A stretch of 64,000 nt of DNA from NCBI GenBank assembly GCA_021162845.1, contig JAGGXX010000061.1, forward strand, positions 26,201 through 90,200. Direction: 5' to 3'. Made by a program: the position numbers and the translations under genes. Positions 24,226 to 33,478 of the stretch are shown here, one piece after another. This DNA comes from Thermoprotei archaeon. GTDB lineage: Archaea; Thermoproteota; Thermoprotei; QMSL01; B3-G16. Within the stretch, counting starts at the first letter, position 1. Every line of letters begins with the position of its first letter. Under the pieces are notes generated by a model. The model ran no database searches. It was not told where the DNA came from and saw only the letters and a program-made list of their open reading frames with translations.

Positions 24226-24976
24226 AACTGCGGGAAAACCTACCACTCTTACCCGTTTTTTCATTATAAAGCTCCCTTAGAATGGGTATCTCAGCGATCT
24301 TCTCTTCTGATAGCAAATCCCATAATATGCCAACTGGCCGCCCCCCTCTCCTGCAAACCCTTAAAGCCCTAGTCGGCGTCAGTATGTAGTCAACCGTAAG
24401 GTCATGGGGCTCCTTTGGTATCCTATCAATCACCTGCACGTCATGTACTGTCGTAACTATGGGCGTATCTTCGTCCATAAGATCATATTCCCTCAATATC
24501 CCATACTCGAGCTCAGCGTATCCGCCACCTTTACCTATCCTAGCCCCATCGTATGAGGAGACCGCTACAGAGCCCGTGATCATTAGGTCGATCTTAGGAA
24601 GACTGCTTATTTTAATGACATCGCCCCATCTGAACGCCCCCCTAATGGTTACCGCCTCATCATAACGCGAGGGCGGTATCCTTTTGGGATCCAGTAATAG
24701 GAAGCCTGATCTAAGTCTAGGAGAGGCCATTATAACCACCTTGCCCCATTCTAAGCACAACCTTCTGGCGCTTCTCTGCGGGCTATCGGGGTTTACCTTT
24801 ACGATATCGGCCGATATGAAGACGTTCAGGTTAAGGAGCCTATTAGCCGCTCGCTCTGCCCCGATGAAGTTCGGTATCCTTCCGTAAACTGGCCGAGGGA
24901 ACCTGGCTATATTCCGCTCCTCCATTAATCGCCAGATCTTCATTCGTATCCTCTTTTTCTCCTCCTTGATCTTCAA
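24215..24976 (-). CDS. 5-formyltetrahydrofolate cyclo-ligase family protein
   Basis: A 253-aa protein of the MTHFS superfamily. The N-terminal helix is KKRIRMKIWRLMEERNIARF, and the glycine-rich substrate loop is GARIGKGGGYAELEYGILRE near residue 150, corresponding to GxGGGYYDR in MTHFS. VVTTVHDVQVI and IPKEPHDLTVDYILTP follow and are shared by the archaeal branch. The archaeal branch is longer than bacterial MTHFS (about 190 aa) and may act on thiamine or other folate-like substrates, so cyclo-ligase activity is not certain. It converges with cobA. Confidence 0.8.
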   Translation of the reverse strand: MKIKEEKKRIRMKIWRLMEERNIARFPRPVYGRIPNFIGAERAANRLLNLNVFISADIVKVNPDSPQRSARRLCLEWGKVVIMASPRLRSGFLLLDPKRIPPSRYDEAVTIRGAFRWGDVIKISSLPKIDLMITGSVAVSSYDGARIGKGGGYAELEYGILREYDLMDEDTPIVTTVHDVQVIDRIPKEPHDLTVDYILTPTRALRVCRRGGRPVGILWDLLSEEKIAEIPILRELYNEKTGKSGRFSRSSSG

Positions 24977-25108
24977 GGGCCCCCACCTACCTAACGATAT
25001 GATTAAAGGACGTTAAAAAGAGCCGCCTATATGTTCGTCGTCACAATATCTATGATAGCACTCATCCTCGGCAAAATACAAAAATTTATCATATATTCTC
25101 CCATATTT

Positions 25109-25126
25109 TACCAGGCTGGACTGGTA
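25109..25126. promoter_or_regulatory. Inverted repeat just upstream of the glycosidase TATA box
   Basis: TACCAG, six bases, CTGGTA. It sits directly before the TATA element TTTATAAG (25130-25137) and about 40 bases before the start codon. In archaea, sites at this place usually bind activators that help TFB, so a sugar-responsive regulator is possible. Confidence 0.5.
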
Positions 25127-25164
25127 TCCTTTATAAGTGCTTCTGGGGTGGAAGTATATCGTAG

Positions 25165-26634
25165 GTGAGCTATTTGTCACGTGTATCCTTTCCTAAGGAT
25201 TTCGTCTTCGGCTTCTCAGAGTCCGGCTTCCAATTCGAAATGGGTTTGCCGGGATCCGAGGATCCCAACGGTGACTGGTGGGCTTGGGTGCACGATACGG
25301 ACAACATACGTGCTGGTCTCGTGAGCGGCGATTTCCCTGAAGATGGACCTGGCTACTGGCATTTATACAGGATGGACCATGATATCGCTGAAAGACTGGG
25401 CATGGACGCTGCCAGATTAGGCATGGAGTGGTCTCGAATATTCTCCAAGCCCACCTTCGATGTAAAGGTCGATTACTCGCTTGAGAAGAGGTATATCACG
25501 CATATAAATATCAAGGAAGAGCACCTTAAGAAGCTCGATGAGATTGCCAATAAAGAAGCCGTAGAACATTATAGAGAGATCTTTCAGGATTGGAAAGCAA
25601 GGGGAAAGAAGCTGATAGTATGCCTTTATCACTGGCCTCTACCCCTTTGGATGCATGATCCTATTAAAGCCAGACGCTCAGCGCTTAGGGAAGGTCCCCT
25701 TGGTTGGCTTGATAAACGCTGTGTTATCGAGTTTGCGAAGTATGTTGCCTATGTTGCTTGGAAGTATAACGATTTGGTGGATGCATGGGCTACCATGAAC
25801 GAGCCGAACGTAGTGTATAGTCAGGGTTACATTAACGTTAAATCAGGCTTCCCACCGGGATTTCTAGATCTTGGAGCAGCGATGAAGACCATGATGAACA
25901 TGATAGAAGCCCATGCTAGAGCATATGATGCCATCAAGATATCCTCAAAGAAGCCCGTTGGGATAATCTATGCCGTAAGTTGCATAGAGCCCCTGAAATC
26001 GGAGGATGAAGACGTTGCTAGAAGGGCCAGAAGGGAGTCTACATATGCCTTCTTGGACGCTATAACGAGGGGGGTCATAGAACAGGGAAACATCATTAGG
26101 GACGATCTACGCGGTAGATTGGACTGGCTCGGGGTCAACTATTATACGCGGCTTGTAGTGACCTCCGATGCCAGACTTGGCTGGCGGGCTGTCCCAGGTT
26201 ATGGCTTTCTCTGTCAACCTGATTCACTATCTCTCACAGGAAGGCCAACCAGCGATTTTGGCTGGGAAGTATACCCAGAAGGGCTTCATAAGGTACTAAG
26301 CGACCTATATGCTAGGTATAAGCTTCCCCTAATGGTCACCGAGAATGGAATAGCCGATAAGAGCGATAGGTTGAGGCCTCGCTTTATAGTCAGTCACATA
26401 CACCAAACCTATTTAGCGCTAAAAGAGGGCGTGGACGTACGTGGCTACCTCCATTGGGCGTTGGTCGATAACTACGAATGGGCCTCGGGCTTTAACATGA
26501 AGTTCGGTTTATGTCAAGTGGACCTAAAGACTAAGAAGAGATACCTGAGGCCGAGCGCGCTCATCTTCAGGGAGATCGCTACGAGGAAGAGTATTCCAGA
26601 GGAGCTACAATACTTAACGGAACCCCCTTGTTAG
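25165..26634 (+). CDS. GH1 beta-glycosidase (LacS type)
   Basis: A 489-aa glycosidase matching the archaeal LacS branch of GH1 in length and layout. FVFGFSESGFQFEMG near residue 13 is the sugar-binding start. The acid/base is Glu213 in ATMNEPNVV and the nucleophile Glu393 in LMVTENGIAD. WALVDNYEWASGFNMKFGL near the end forms the conserved aglycone-side block. LacS enzymes cleave beta-galactosides, beta-glucosides and often beta-mannosides or xylosides. No signal peptide is present, so it is intracellular. The start is GTG at 25165 or TTG at 25174. TATA and an inverted repeat precede it. Confidence 0.95.
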   Translation: MSYLSRVSFPKDFVFGFSESGFQFEMGLPGSEDPNGDWWAWVHDTDNIRAGLVSGDFPEDGPGYWHLYRMDHDIAERLGMDAARLGMEWSRIFSKPTFDVKVDYSLEKRYITHINIKEEHLKKLDEIANKEAVEHYREIFQDWKARGKKLIVCLYHWPLPLWMHDPIKARRSALREGPLGWLDKRCVIEFAKYVAYVAWKYNDLVDAWATMNEPNVVYSQGYINVKSGFPPGFLDLGAAMKTMMNMIEAHARAYDAIKISSKKPVGIIYAVSCIEPLKSEDEDVARRARRESTYAFLDAITRGVIEQGNIIRDDLRGRLDWLGVNYYTRLVVTSDARLGWRAVPGYGFLCQPDSLSLTGRPTSDFGWEVYPEGLHKVLSDLYARYKLPLMVTENGIADKSDRLRPRFIVSHIHQTYLALKEGVDVRGYLHWALVDNYEWASGFNMKFGLCQVDLKTKKRYLRPSALIFREIATRKSIPEELQYLTEPPC

Positions 26635-26889
26635 TCCTTTTCCCGATAATACTGTCTGATGATAACTGATCGAAGATGGGGTATCAGAGCAATATCTCCG
26701 TCTAAAGGGGGTTGACCGTAAATAATGCCATAAGGGCGGCAACGATGACATATAAGGGTGCTAATTATATGGCGGGTTCTGGTTCTCCATGCTTGACCAT
26801 ATGAGGGCGCTTCTCCTTCACGTAGGCTTAATAGTATAATTGAAGGTTAACGTTAATTCACACCTTAAGGGAAACTTACTCGTGAGGTC

Positions 26890-28119
26890 ATGAATAGGTC
26901 TGGATTGTGCCTAGCGTGCAGGGGTAGTAAGTTACTATGCGGTCTTTCGTATTGCCCAATTATAGTGAGGGCTATGATTAGCATTAGGGCGAAATCTATA
27001 CCACGAACTAAGCACATCTATGGCTCATCACCACCCTCTGTTTTCGTGGGTAGATACGGCTATCCAAAGGTATTTGCCGGCCCCTCTGCCCCTCCGCAGG
27101 TAGGTGATACACGTATCTATGATATGCCTGAGAGCTGGGTTAATCGCTCCCTTGAGGAGATCTTCAGCTACCGCTTTTCGCTGATAACCGGGAGGAGGAA
27201 GGTAGACGTACGCGATCCAAACGATAAGTTAGTCATGACATTACAGGAGATAGCCATGGCCTCCCGTCCAGCTGATGTCGAACTAGTCCTCAAGAAGGCC
27301 CCATCGCCTAGGATAACGTTCGACGGACATCTGCCCCCTCAAGGTCCTATAGCTCCGCTCGAGGACATAGTGCTAGGAGGCAATGTTCATGTAAATCCAC
27401 ATGTCGAGAAGGCCTACTATGATACTGATCTCAAGGCGTCCAATGCTGTGCTAATGCTCTACTCGAGGGGGGTTCCTGTCACAAGCATACAGAAGATCCT
27501 TAGCGTAGGAGGGCTCGGACTTAAACGGCTCCGAAGGCTTGTCCCGACCAGGTGGTCCATAACCGCAGTAGACGACATGATATCCAAGGAGCTCATAAGG
27601 AGGATACGCTCGCTCCCTATGATATCTGAATACTTGGTGTTCGTCAGGAGATATCTTAAGAATCTCTTCATAGCCATCTTAGCCCCAAGACCCTGGTCCT
27701 TTGAATGGATGGAGGGCTGGTTCCCTCAAACCACGTGGAACCCCTCAGGCCTACGCCCTGAGATAATGGGCGATTATGAAGGGTTCAGGGGCAGGAGAAC
27801 GTACCCCGAAATAGGCGGTTGCTATTATGCGTCTAGGCTGGCGGTGGCGGAGTACCTTACGAGAATTGGGAGGCAGGCCACTGCGGTGTTAATCCGGGAG
27901 ATATACCCCGGTTTCTATTTCCCAATAGGCGTTTGGTTCGTAAGGGAGAATATCAGAGAGCTCTTCAAATCTTCGCCGTTAAGGTTCGATGAGATACGTG
28001 AGGCGATGGACTATCTGTCGGGGATAACAAGGATAGACTTCGGGGGGTGGATTAAGGCCTCTGTTCTGCTCAGGAGGCTAATGGAAGAACAAGACTTACT
28101 AAGGTGGTGTCATGGTTAG
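26890..28119 (+). CDS. nreA: NreA-type archaeal DNA repair protein
   Basis: A 409-aa protein with the N-terminal zinc finger of the Nre family: Cys7, Cys10, Cys17 and Cys22 in CLACRGSKLLCGLSYCP. The conserved blocks SSPPSVFVGRYGYPKV, GPSAPPQVGDTRIYD and WEGWFPQTTWN-like WMEGWFPQTTWNPSG follow. NreA of Haloferax acts in DNA-damage repair with UvrA and binds PCNA through a C-terminal PIP box. I see no clear PIP box here; the end is LLRWCHG. The stop overlaps the radical SAM gene by 8 bp. The family call is firm; the biochemical activity of the family is not established. Confidence 0.88.
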   Translation: MNRSGLCLACRGSKLLCGLSYCPIIVRAMISIRAKSIPRTKHIYGSSPPSVFVGRYGYPKVFAGPSAPPQVGDTRIYDMPESWVNRSLEEIFSYRFSLITGRRKVDVRDPNDKLVMTLQEIAMASRPADVELVLKKAPSPRITFDGHLPPQGPIAPLEDIVLGGNVHVNPHVEKAYYDTDLKASNAVLMLYSRGVPVTSIQKILSVGGLGLKRLRRLVPTRWSITAVDDMISKELIRRIRSLPMISEYLVFVRRYLKNLFIAILAPRPWSFEWMEGWFPQTTWNPSGLRPEIMGDYEGFRGRRTYPEIGGCYYASRLAVAEYLTRIGRQATAVLIREIYPGFYFPIGVWFVRENIRELFKSSPLRFDEIREAMDYLSGITRIDFGGWIKASVLLRRLMEEQDLLRWCHG

Positions 28120-28942
28120 GGTGATGTTCCTTAAAGTAAAGACAGCGTTGAGCAAAAGCAATCTGCCCGATCTAGACTATGCGCTCAACCCCTATGTTGG
28201 ATGCATACATTCGTGCATATACTGCTATGCCAGGGAATACACTAGGGAGAAGTTGATATCGGAGAACTGGGGGTCAATTGTAGCCGTTAAGGAAAACCTG
28301 ATCAAGGTTCTAGCCAGGGAAGTCCGACGCAAGCCTAAAGGGACGGTTGGCATCTCCACGATAACCGACCCATATCAGTCCCTAGAGGGGAGGTATCAGC
28401 TTACCAGACGCGCGCTCGAGCTCCTCCTTATGCACGGATTTAGGGTCAGCATACAAACTAAATCAGACCTAGTACTAAGGGATATGGATCTTCTTACTGC
28501 GTATGCGGAGTTCATAGATGTGGGTCTCACCATAACAACTTTAGACGATGAGGTCGGTAAGCTGATAGAACCACATGCTCCACCTCCTAGTAGAAGGGCT
28601 ATTGCGATTAAAAGGATGTCAGAGGAGGGGATAACGACATGGATCTTCTTAGGACCGATACTGCCGGGTATCAATGATAAGCGCGACGTCATAGAGGGAG
28701 TAGTGAAACTGGCGGCGGAAACGGGGAGCACCATATACTACGACAAGCTTAGGATAAAGAAATTCATGTACCGATCGGGTGATGATGTGTTAAGAAACGT
28801 AATTAGTAAAGCAAGGCGCGTCAACTGGCCCTCGCTTTATGAGGAAATAGAGAGGACCTGCGCTGATTACGGGGTTAAATGCCTGCCCTCATTCAATGAG
28901 GGGGAGGTAGTCAAACTCGATAGATTTCTCGGTTATACATGA
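28112..28942 (+). CDS. Radical SAM protein related to spore photoproduct lyase
   Basis: Residues Cys31, Cys35 and Cys38 in NPYVGCIHSCIYCYAREY form the CxxxCxxC motif that binds the 4Fe-4S cluster and SAM. STITDPYQSLEGRYQLTR near residue 77 and the final NEGEV are typical of the SplB-like/DUF-type radical SAM group often called Rv2578c-like. Spore photoproduct lyase repairs a thymine dimer, but archaea do not make spores and this branch is only distantly similar. The start lies 8 bp inside nreA, and the two are probably co-translated, so a DNA repair role is a reasonable inference. Confidence 0.85.
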   Translation: MVRVMFLKVKTALSKSNLPDLDYALNPYVGCIHSCIYCYAREYTREKLISENWGSIVAVKENLIKVLAREVRRKPKGTVGISTITDPYQSLEGRYQLTRRALELLLMHGFRVSIQTKSDLVLRDMDLLTAYAEFIDVGLTITTLDDEVGKLIEPHAPPPSRRAIAIKRMSEEGITTWIFLGPILPGINDKRDVIEGVVKLAAETGSTIYYDKLRIKKFMYRSGDDVLRNVISKARRVNWPSLYEEIERTCADYGVKCLPSFNEGEVVKLDRFLGYT

Positions 28943-28949
28943 CGCGGAC

Positions 28950-30071
28950 CTACCATCTATCTGGTTGCCAGACGTAAGGTACTCCTCGAGGAAAGAGGGC
29001 GTCCATCAAAGGTAGTGCCTCGGTATCCGCCTTAACTTCATCGTATAGGAGATCTCCTATATCCCTATAGCCGAGTATTAACTGAGTTAGGGCCTCCTGT
29101 CTCATCTTAAGCTTATAATTCGCCTCTTCTTCGCTTACCTCTACGGAACATCCTCTCACTTTAAGGGTTATAGAGCCTATATCAGTTTCGAGGGCTACGC
29201 TCATATCATATTCGCCCCTAGCTCTCATGAGCCTTCGTTCCAACTCGGGCCTTAACCCCTCGAAGAGGGCTCGGAGATCTATTATCCTAGCCATGCCATG
29301 GGCTCTTCTAGGATAATGGCTCTTCATGACATAACCGTAACGCATAGTGAACCTTGTAAAGGGATGGTCGCAAGGCAGGTAGAAGGTGATACTGGCATAC
29401 CTCCCCTTTACTCCTTCCCTAGCTAGATAAGCGCTCATGGTCTCATAAACCTTATAGTCATGCTCACGAGCTCCTATTTCCGCTACGTTGAGCGTTTCTC
29501 CGAATTGCCATGGGTCATATGCGAAGTATCCGACCACCTCATCATCCCTTAATACCGTATAAGCTAGCGGCTTGTGATCCCACCTTAACCCCTTTGGGAA
29601 GCCCTTCCATCGAGATGGGTCCCTGACTATAGTCCCGCTTCTCTCCCTATTATTCTCATTATATATGTCGATCACCGATCTAAGGGTTTTCTGATCAGCT
29701 TCGTCCAGCCTCTCAATAGCATAATGCATCCGTGCACCTTCTAAGTCCCGGACCATGATGCTCAGGGTATGTTCCCCCATGAAGACAGCATAACCGAACT
29801 TATGATAGAAATTGGGTATGCCGAAGAGAGCGCTTAATGGGTATCTCCTTTCACTCATCCATTTTATGGCATGCCTTAAAACCTTACTAGCATAGCCCTT
29901 CATCCTGTGTTCCTTTTTAGTGTAAACGCCCGCTATTCCGCCCATGAGAACAGCTGATGAGCCTATACGCATGGGAAAATCCACAATGGTTAGCCAGCTT
30001 ACGGGCTCCTCGTTGACTATAAGCCGTACCTTGTGAACATATGCGCTTTCATGAACGACTTCTAAGCGCAT
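28950..30071 (-). CDS. Eis-like GNAT acetyltransferase with SCP2-type C-terminal domain (copy 1)
   Basis: A 373-aa protein of the Eis family. The N-terminal GNAT domain has GIAGVYTKKEHRMKGYASKV (residues about 43-63), the acetyl-CoA loop being HRMKGYAS. A second GNAT-like domain follows (about 130-270). The C-terminal sterol-carrier-like domain has ITLKVRGCSVEVSEEEA and ends PYVWQPDRW, the family's closing signature. Bacterial Eis acetylates aminoglycosides and protein lysines; archaeal substrates are unknown. A paralogue with the same end (HIWPADHW) lies at 33479-34747. Confidence 0.85.
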   Translation of the reverse strand: MRLEVVHESAYVHKVRLIVNEEPVSWLTIVDFPMRIGSSAVLMGGIAGVYTKKEHRMKGYASKVLRHAIKWMSERRYPLSALFGIPNFYHKFGYAVFMGEHTLSIMVRDLEGARMHYAIERLDEADQKTLRSVIDIYNENNRERSGTIVRDPSRWKGFPKGLRWDHKPLAYTVLRDDEVVGYFAYDPWQFGETLNVAEIGAREHDYKVYETMSAYLAREGVKGRYASITFYLPCDHPFTRFTMRYGYVMKSHYPRRAHGMARIIDLRALFEGLRPELERRLMRARGEYDMSVALETDIGSITLKVRGCSVEVSEEEANYKLKMRQEALTQLILGYRDIGDLLYDEVKADTEALPLMDALFPRGVPYVWQPDRW

Positions 30072-30148
30072 ATTCTCTTGGTTATGACTTAAGGTTAATA
30101 TCCCTTTACCTGGGCCCGTATAATGGTCCAGCAGAGCCTCGTAGTTCC

Positions 30149-30775
30149 CTACGCTATGGCTAGGGTTATGAATTCGATGCCGAAGTAAAATATCATCGCC
30201 CCTAAGATGAGGAGCAAGAGCCTATATATCCTTTCATGCCTTCCCCCAAGAGAGGCTACATGGGCTACGACTGAAAGCCATGCGTAATCCAACCAGACAT
30301 GGGCTATGTACATAAGGAACACCCCAAGATAACCGCCGCTATCATAGGCTTGCATGATAAGTGGAGCACCCGTGCCTATCCACCATACCACGAAGAACGG
30401 ATTAAAGAGGGAGAGGCTCACTCCTATCATGAAGGGAGATGCCCCTAAGCGCCCTACGGGTTCGTTTAAGCTTCCCCCGCGTAACCCATCCCTTATGGTC
30501 ATGTAGCCGAATAAGAGCAGGAAGATCCCGCCGAATAGCGCGATCCATCTCTGTAATTCGGGATTAGCGAGTATGTTTGAGATACCCAGCGCTATGATCG
30601 TGACCAATGGTACCTCGACCAACATGTGCCCCAGGCTAGCCCTTAGCCCCGCGCCCCATCCTCTTCGAGCTCCCCATGCCGCTACAGCGCTGGTCAGAGG
30701 GCCAGGGGCTAGGGCACCTGAGGCGCTGATTATTATGGTTTTGACCACTAGATCTAAGCCGATCATCGCCATCAC
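30149..30775 (-). CDS. LysE/RhtB-type exporter
   Basis: A 208-aa protein with six predicted membrane helices. It opens with ISASGALAPGPLTSAVAAWG (about 14-33), equivalent to the PGP motif of LysE family translocators. GARRGWGAGLRASLGHMLVE follows, then SLFNPFFVVWWIG near residue 120, also a family signature. LysE-type proteins export amino acids or other small solutes. It is transcribed in the same direction as the Eis-like gene 77 bp downstream; whether they share a transcript is not shown. Confidence 0.85.
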   Translation of the reverse strand: MMAMIGLDLVVKTIIISASGALAPGPLTSAVAAWGARRGWGAGLRASLGHMLVEVPLVTIIALGISNILANPELQRWIALFGGIFLLLFGYMTIRDGLRGGSLNEPVGRLGASPFMIGVSLSLFNPFFVVWWIGTGAPLIMQAYDSGGYLGVFLMYIAHVWLDYAWLSVVAHVASLGGRHERIYRLLLLILGAMIFYFGIEFITLAIA

Positions 30776-31126
30776 ATTTTAAGCCTTAATCCTTTTTAAG
30801 ATAGCCAATTGAACATGAGTGCTTAGGGATCCCTTAACGCTCGCTAGAAGATAACGCCTTAAGTTAATTTAATGGATGCCGTCCCATCTCGAACACATGG
30901 TTATGGTCCCATCATACCCATGCATCATAATTAGCTGCGTTTGGCGCCCAGGCGCCCCTCTCATTCGCTAAAAGATCCGGAGATACTATGTGGATACCCT
31001 AGCAGGGGGTTCGTTGATCGCCTTTAAACATTTCATGCTGAGTTATTGGATCATATAGGCAGCGCCAATCGACCCTCGCCGAAAGAGTCATAATCGTTAT
31101 TACGCATAATTAGGGAACGGGCGTTC
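30776..31126. other. Intergenic region before the Gfo/Idh oxidoreductase
   Basis: A 351-bp gap between divergent genes. It holds a short GC hairpin (GGCGCC, CA, GGCGCC at 30943-30956) and presumably both promoters; an AT-rich element near 31098-31110 could be the TATA box for the gene at 31127. No open frame with protein-like composition was found. Confidence 0.4.
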
Positions 31127-32146
31127 ATGGGAGGAATAGGAGTAGCGTTAATTGGTTGCGGTGGAATAGGCAAGGTCCATGCGGAGGGCCTGAGGAGATC
31201 CCCTTATGCCGAGCTAAAGGTAGCTTGTGACCTAGTGGAGGCAAGGGCTAGGAGTTTTGTTGAGAAATTCGGCTTCGAGAGGTTTTCCTCAAATTACGAG
31301 GAGGTCCTTAAGGCGGACGATGTAGAGTTAGTGATAATCGCAGTGCCCCCCAAATATCATGCTAAAATGACGATAGAGGCCCTCGAAGCCGGGAAGCACG
31401 TTCTGTGTGAGAAGCCTATGGCTACGAATCTTAAGGATGCTAAAGAGATGTTAGCGAAGGCTAGGAAAGCTGGATTAAAGCTCTGTATTGATTATCAGAA
31501 TAGGTTTCTGCCCTCTCATGAAAGACTTAAGCAGATCGTGGATTCAGGCGATCTAGGGGATCTAATTCAGGTACGGGCTAGGGTGGCCTACCCGATAATG
31601 GAAGTATTGCCTCCTGATGCGCCCATGCGTACATGGTTATTCAACCCAGCTATAGCTGGTGGCGGCGTTCTAATGGATATAGGGACCCATTGGACTGACC
31701 TTGTTAGATGGCTTATTAGGAGAGAGTATGAGAGCGTCTATGCGTTATTAGGTCACTTCGACGTGAGGATACCCGAAGACGTGGAAGATACGGCTGTACT
31801 CCTATGCCGTATGGAAGGTGATTTGCAGGCCGTAGTGGATGTCAGCTGGGCAGTTAAGAAGAGCCTATGGCTCATCGAGGTTTACGGAAGTGAGGGAACA
31901 GCCATGGCGAACCTACCTGGAGGTCTCCTTGTCTATCATAAGGAGCAGGATGATTGGAGAAGCATCAAGGTCCCAGAGGGTGAGGAGCCTCATGCTAAGC
32001 TCATACGTTTGTTCCTCAAAAGCATCGTGGAAGATAGCGAGCCTCCGGTTACGGGAGAAGACGGGTATAAATCCTTGGAGGCTGTGATGGCGGCCTATCA
32101 ATCCGCGAAGTTAAAGAGGGAGATCTCCTTACCTTTAGATTTATAA
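31127..32146 (+). CDS. Gfo/Idh/MocA family oxidoreductase
   Basis: A 339-aa dehydrogenase. The Rossmann loop is VALIGCGGIGKVHAEGL (residues about 5-21), and HVLCEKPMATNLKDA (about 89-103) contains the family's EKP motif with the catalytic-region Lys. GGGVLMDIGTHWTDLVRWL near residue 178 supplies the DxGTHxxD block that binds substrate. Family members oxidise sugars, inositols or sugar acids with NAD(P). With three isomerase-like barrels and several glycosidases nearby, a sugar or inositol substrate is likely but unknown. A nitroreductase-type gene follows after 77 bp. Confidence 0.9.
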   Translation: MGGIGVALIGCGGIGKVHAEGLRRSPYAELKVACDLVEARARSFVEKFGFERFSSNYEEVLKADDVELVIIAVPPKYHAKMTIEALEAGKHVLCEKPMATNLKDAKEMLAKARKAGLKLCIDYQNRFLPSHERLKQIVDSGDLGDLIQVRARVAYPIMEVLPPDAPMRTWLFNPAIAGGGVLMDIGTHWTDLVRWLIRREYESVYALLGHFDVRIPEDVEDTAVLLCRMEGDLQAVVDVSWAVKKSLWLIEVYGSEGTAMANLPGGLLVYHKEQDDWRSIKVPEGEEPHAKLIRLFLKSIVEDSEPPVTGEDGYKSLEAVMAAYQSAKLKREISLPLDL

Positions 32147-32223
32147 TTAGGGAAAGCTAATCCCGAGGTGTATGAAGCTTAATACGCAGGTCACCGAAGA
32201 TGACCCGATAGGAGGATCCTCTG

Positions 32224-32739
32224 GTGAGAGATATGGACGTGTTTGAGGCCATAAAGGGGAGAAGGAGCATACGTAGCTTCGCTCCAAGACCCGTTGAAGA
32301 GGAGAAGTTGCATAAAATACTGGAAGCGTGCCGTTGGGCTCCATCCGCTGTGAATAGACAGCCATGGGAGCTGATAGTTGTAAAAGACAGAGATCTTCTA
32401 AGGAAGCTAGCCGAGCTAGCCCCGTATGGTAGGTTTATAGCAGAGGCGCCACTTGCAATAGCAGTAGTGACCAACCCCAGCTCGAGATGGCATATAATTG
32501 ACGGTAGCCTCCTGACTCAAAACCTCATGTTAGCAGCTCATGCGCTGGGCTTGGGCACTTGTTGGATCGGAACCATGGATAGGGAGAGGGCCAAGGAGAT
32601 ATTAGGGATCCCTAAGGATAAGCACCTCTTAACGGTAATACCCGTGGGCTATCCTGCTGAGGCTGGTAGTAGTTGGAGAAAGCCGCTGAAGGACTTCGTT
32701 TACTTAAATCGTTACGGAGCACCGTACTTCAAGGGTTAA
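32224..32739 (+). CDS. Nitroreductase family FMN protein
   Basis: A 171-aa protein of the small single-domain nitroreductase branch. IKGRRSIRSFAPRPVEEEKL near residue 12 is the N-terminal FMN-binding RRSxR motif, APSAVNRQPWELIVV near 40 the second flavin segment, and ALGLGTCWIGTMDRERAKEIL near 105 the third. Members reduce nitro groups, quinones, flavins or enones with NAD(P)H. The GTG at 32224 is preceded by GGAGG (32211-32215) at suitable distance, which favours it over the ATG nine bases later. Confidence 0.88.
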   Translation: MRDMDVFEAIKGRRSIRSFAPRPVEEEKLHKILEACRWAPSAVNRQPWELIVVKDRDLLRKLAELAPYGRFIAEAPLAIAVVTNPSSRWHIIDGSLLTQNLMLAAHALGLGTCWIGTMDRERAKEILGIPKDKHLLTVIPVGYPAEAGSSWRKPLKDFVYLNRYGAPYFKG

Positions 32740-32881
32740 TGGATGGGGAGTTCCTAGCTTCATCTCCATGAATGCCGCTTCTTTTTCATGCTTGAGTATG
32801 TGCTATACTTTGTAGTCGATTTTAGTATTTAACAGACCTAGATTATACTGGCCGCTAAATGACGCATATGTGCGTCAGAAT

Positions 32882-33415
32882 TCACGAGCACATGTCCCCA
32901 GGAGGCCTAGATTTTTCATTTCGCAGGGAATCCCTCACCCTATACCTTCCCTTTTCCCGTTTTAATAATCCCATTGCCCAGAGCACGCGTAATGCGCTTG
33001 AAACGATCTTAGGAGAGATGTTTAAGCCCTGTGAGAGATGATGTACGGTAAACTCATCAGTGACCCCGGACAAATATGCCTTGATGAGCTTCAGCGTACT
33101 CTTAGTGACGTAGGAGCATCTTATTCTCTTGGGCCTAACTATGATGACCACATAGCCGTTCTTTAATTCCCAAACCACAATCTTACCAGCATGCCATATC
33201 CTCTGATGTGTGAGCCAGGAACTGACATCCAGTCTAAGACTATCCCCCTCCAGGATCCCCTCCTTCTTCAGTATCCAGAGCCCCCTCTTAGCGACCTTAG
33301 ACCTCACTCCCAGATGTCGACTAAGCTCCCTTGCTGAAGGTTCGATCCCGCTGTTTAAGGCTATGAGAAAGGGTAATAGCCAAGGTTCCCTATATATGCG
33401 ATTAAGCCACTTCAC
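32882..33415 (-). CDS. Winged-helix transcriptional regulator with two HTH regions
   Basis: A 177-aa protein. Residues about 12-60 form a winged helix (PSARELSRHLGVRSKVAKRG, then LWILKKEGILEGD), and residues about 115-165 form a second (FTVHHLSQGLNISPKIVSSA, then LRVLWAMGLLKREKGRYRV). A beta segment with KIVVWELKNGYVVIIVRPK lies between. It diverges from the second Eis-like gene; the 63-bp gap holds that gene's TATA box, so it may control itself and that neighbour. No ligand-binding domain is recognisable. Confidence 0.75.
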   Translation of the reverse strand: MKWLNRIYREPWLLPFLIALNSGIEPSARELSRHLGVRSKVAKRGLWILKKEGILEGDSLRLDVSSWLTHQRIWHAGKIVVWELKNGYVVIIVRPKRIRCSYVTKSTLKLIKAYLSGVTDEFTVHHLSQGLNISPKIVSSALRVLWAMGLLKREKGRYRVRDSLRNEKSRPPGDMCS

Positions 33416-33448
33416 GTGGCTCCTCTCACTCGCCTTTCACCCTAATGC

Positions 33449-33457
33449 TTTTAATTT
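33449..33457 (+). promoter_or_regulatory. TATA box of the second Eis-like gene
   Basis: TTTTAATTT ends 22 bases before the ATG at 33479, so the transcript should be leaderless or nearly so. Confidence 0.55.
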
Positions 33458-33478
33458 AGCTGAATCTTAGATCTTTCC

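Noticed and set aside
26650..26690. TGATGA/CTGA pair suggestive of a box C/D RNA
   Set aside because: Boxes are in the order C then D only 4 bases apart, leaving no room for a guide; no closing stem.
30876..30905. Short string resembling a 5S rRNA loop (CCCATCTCGAAC)
   Set aside because: The match is about a dozen bases; the flanks lack the 5S stems and the following AGTTAAG block.
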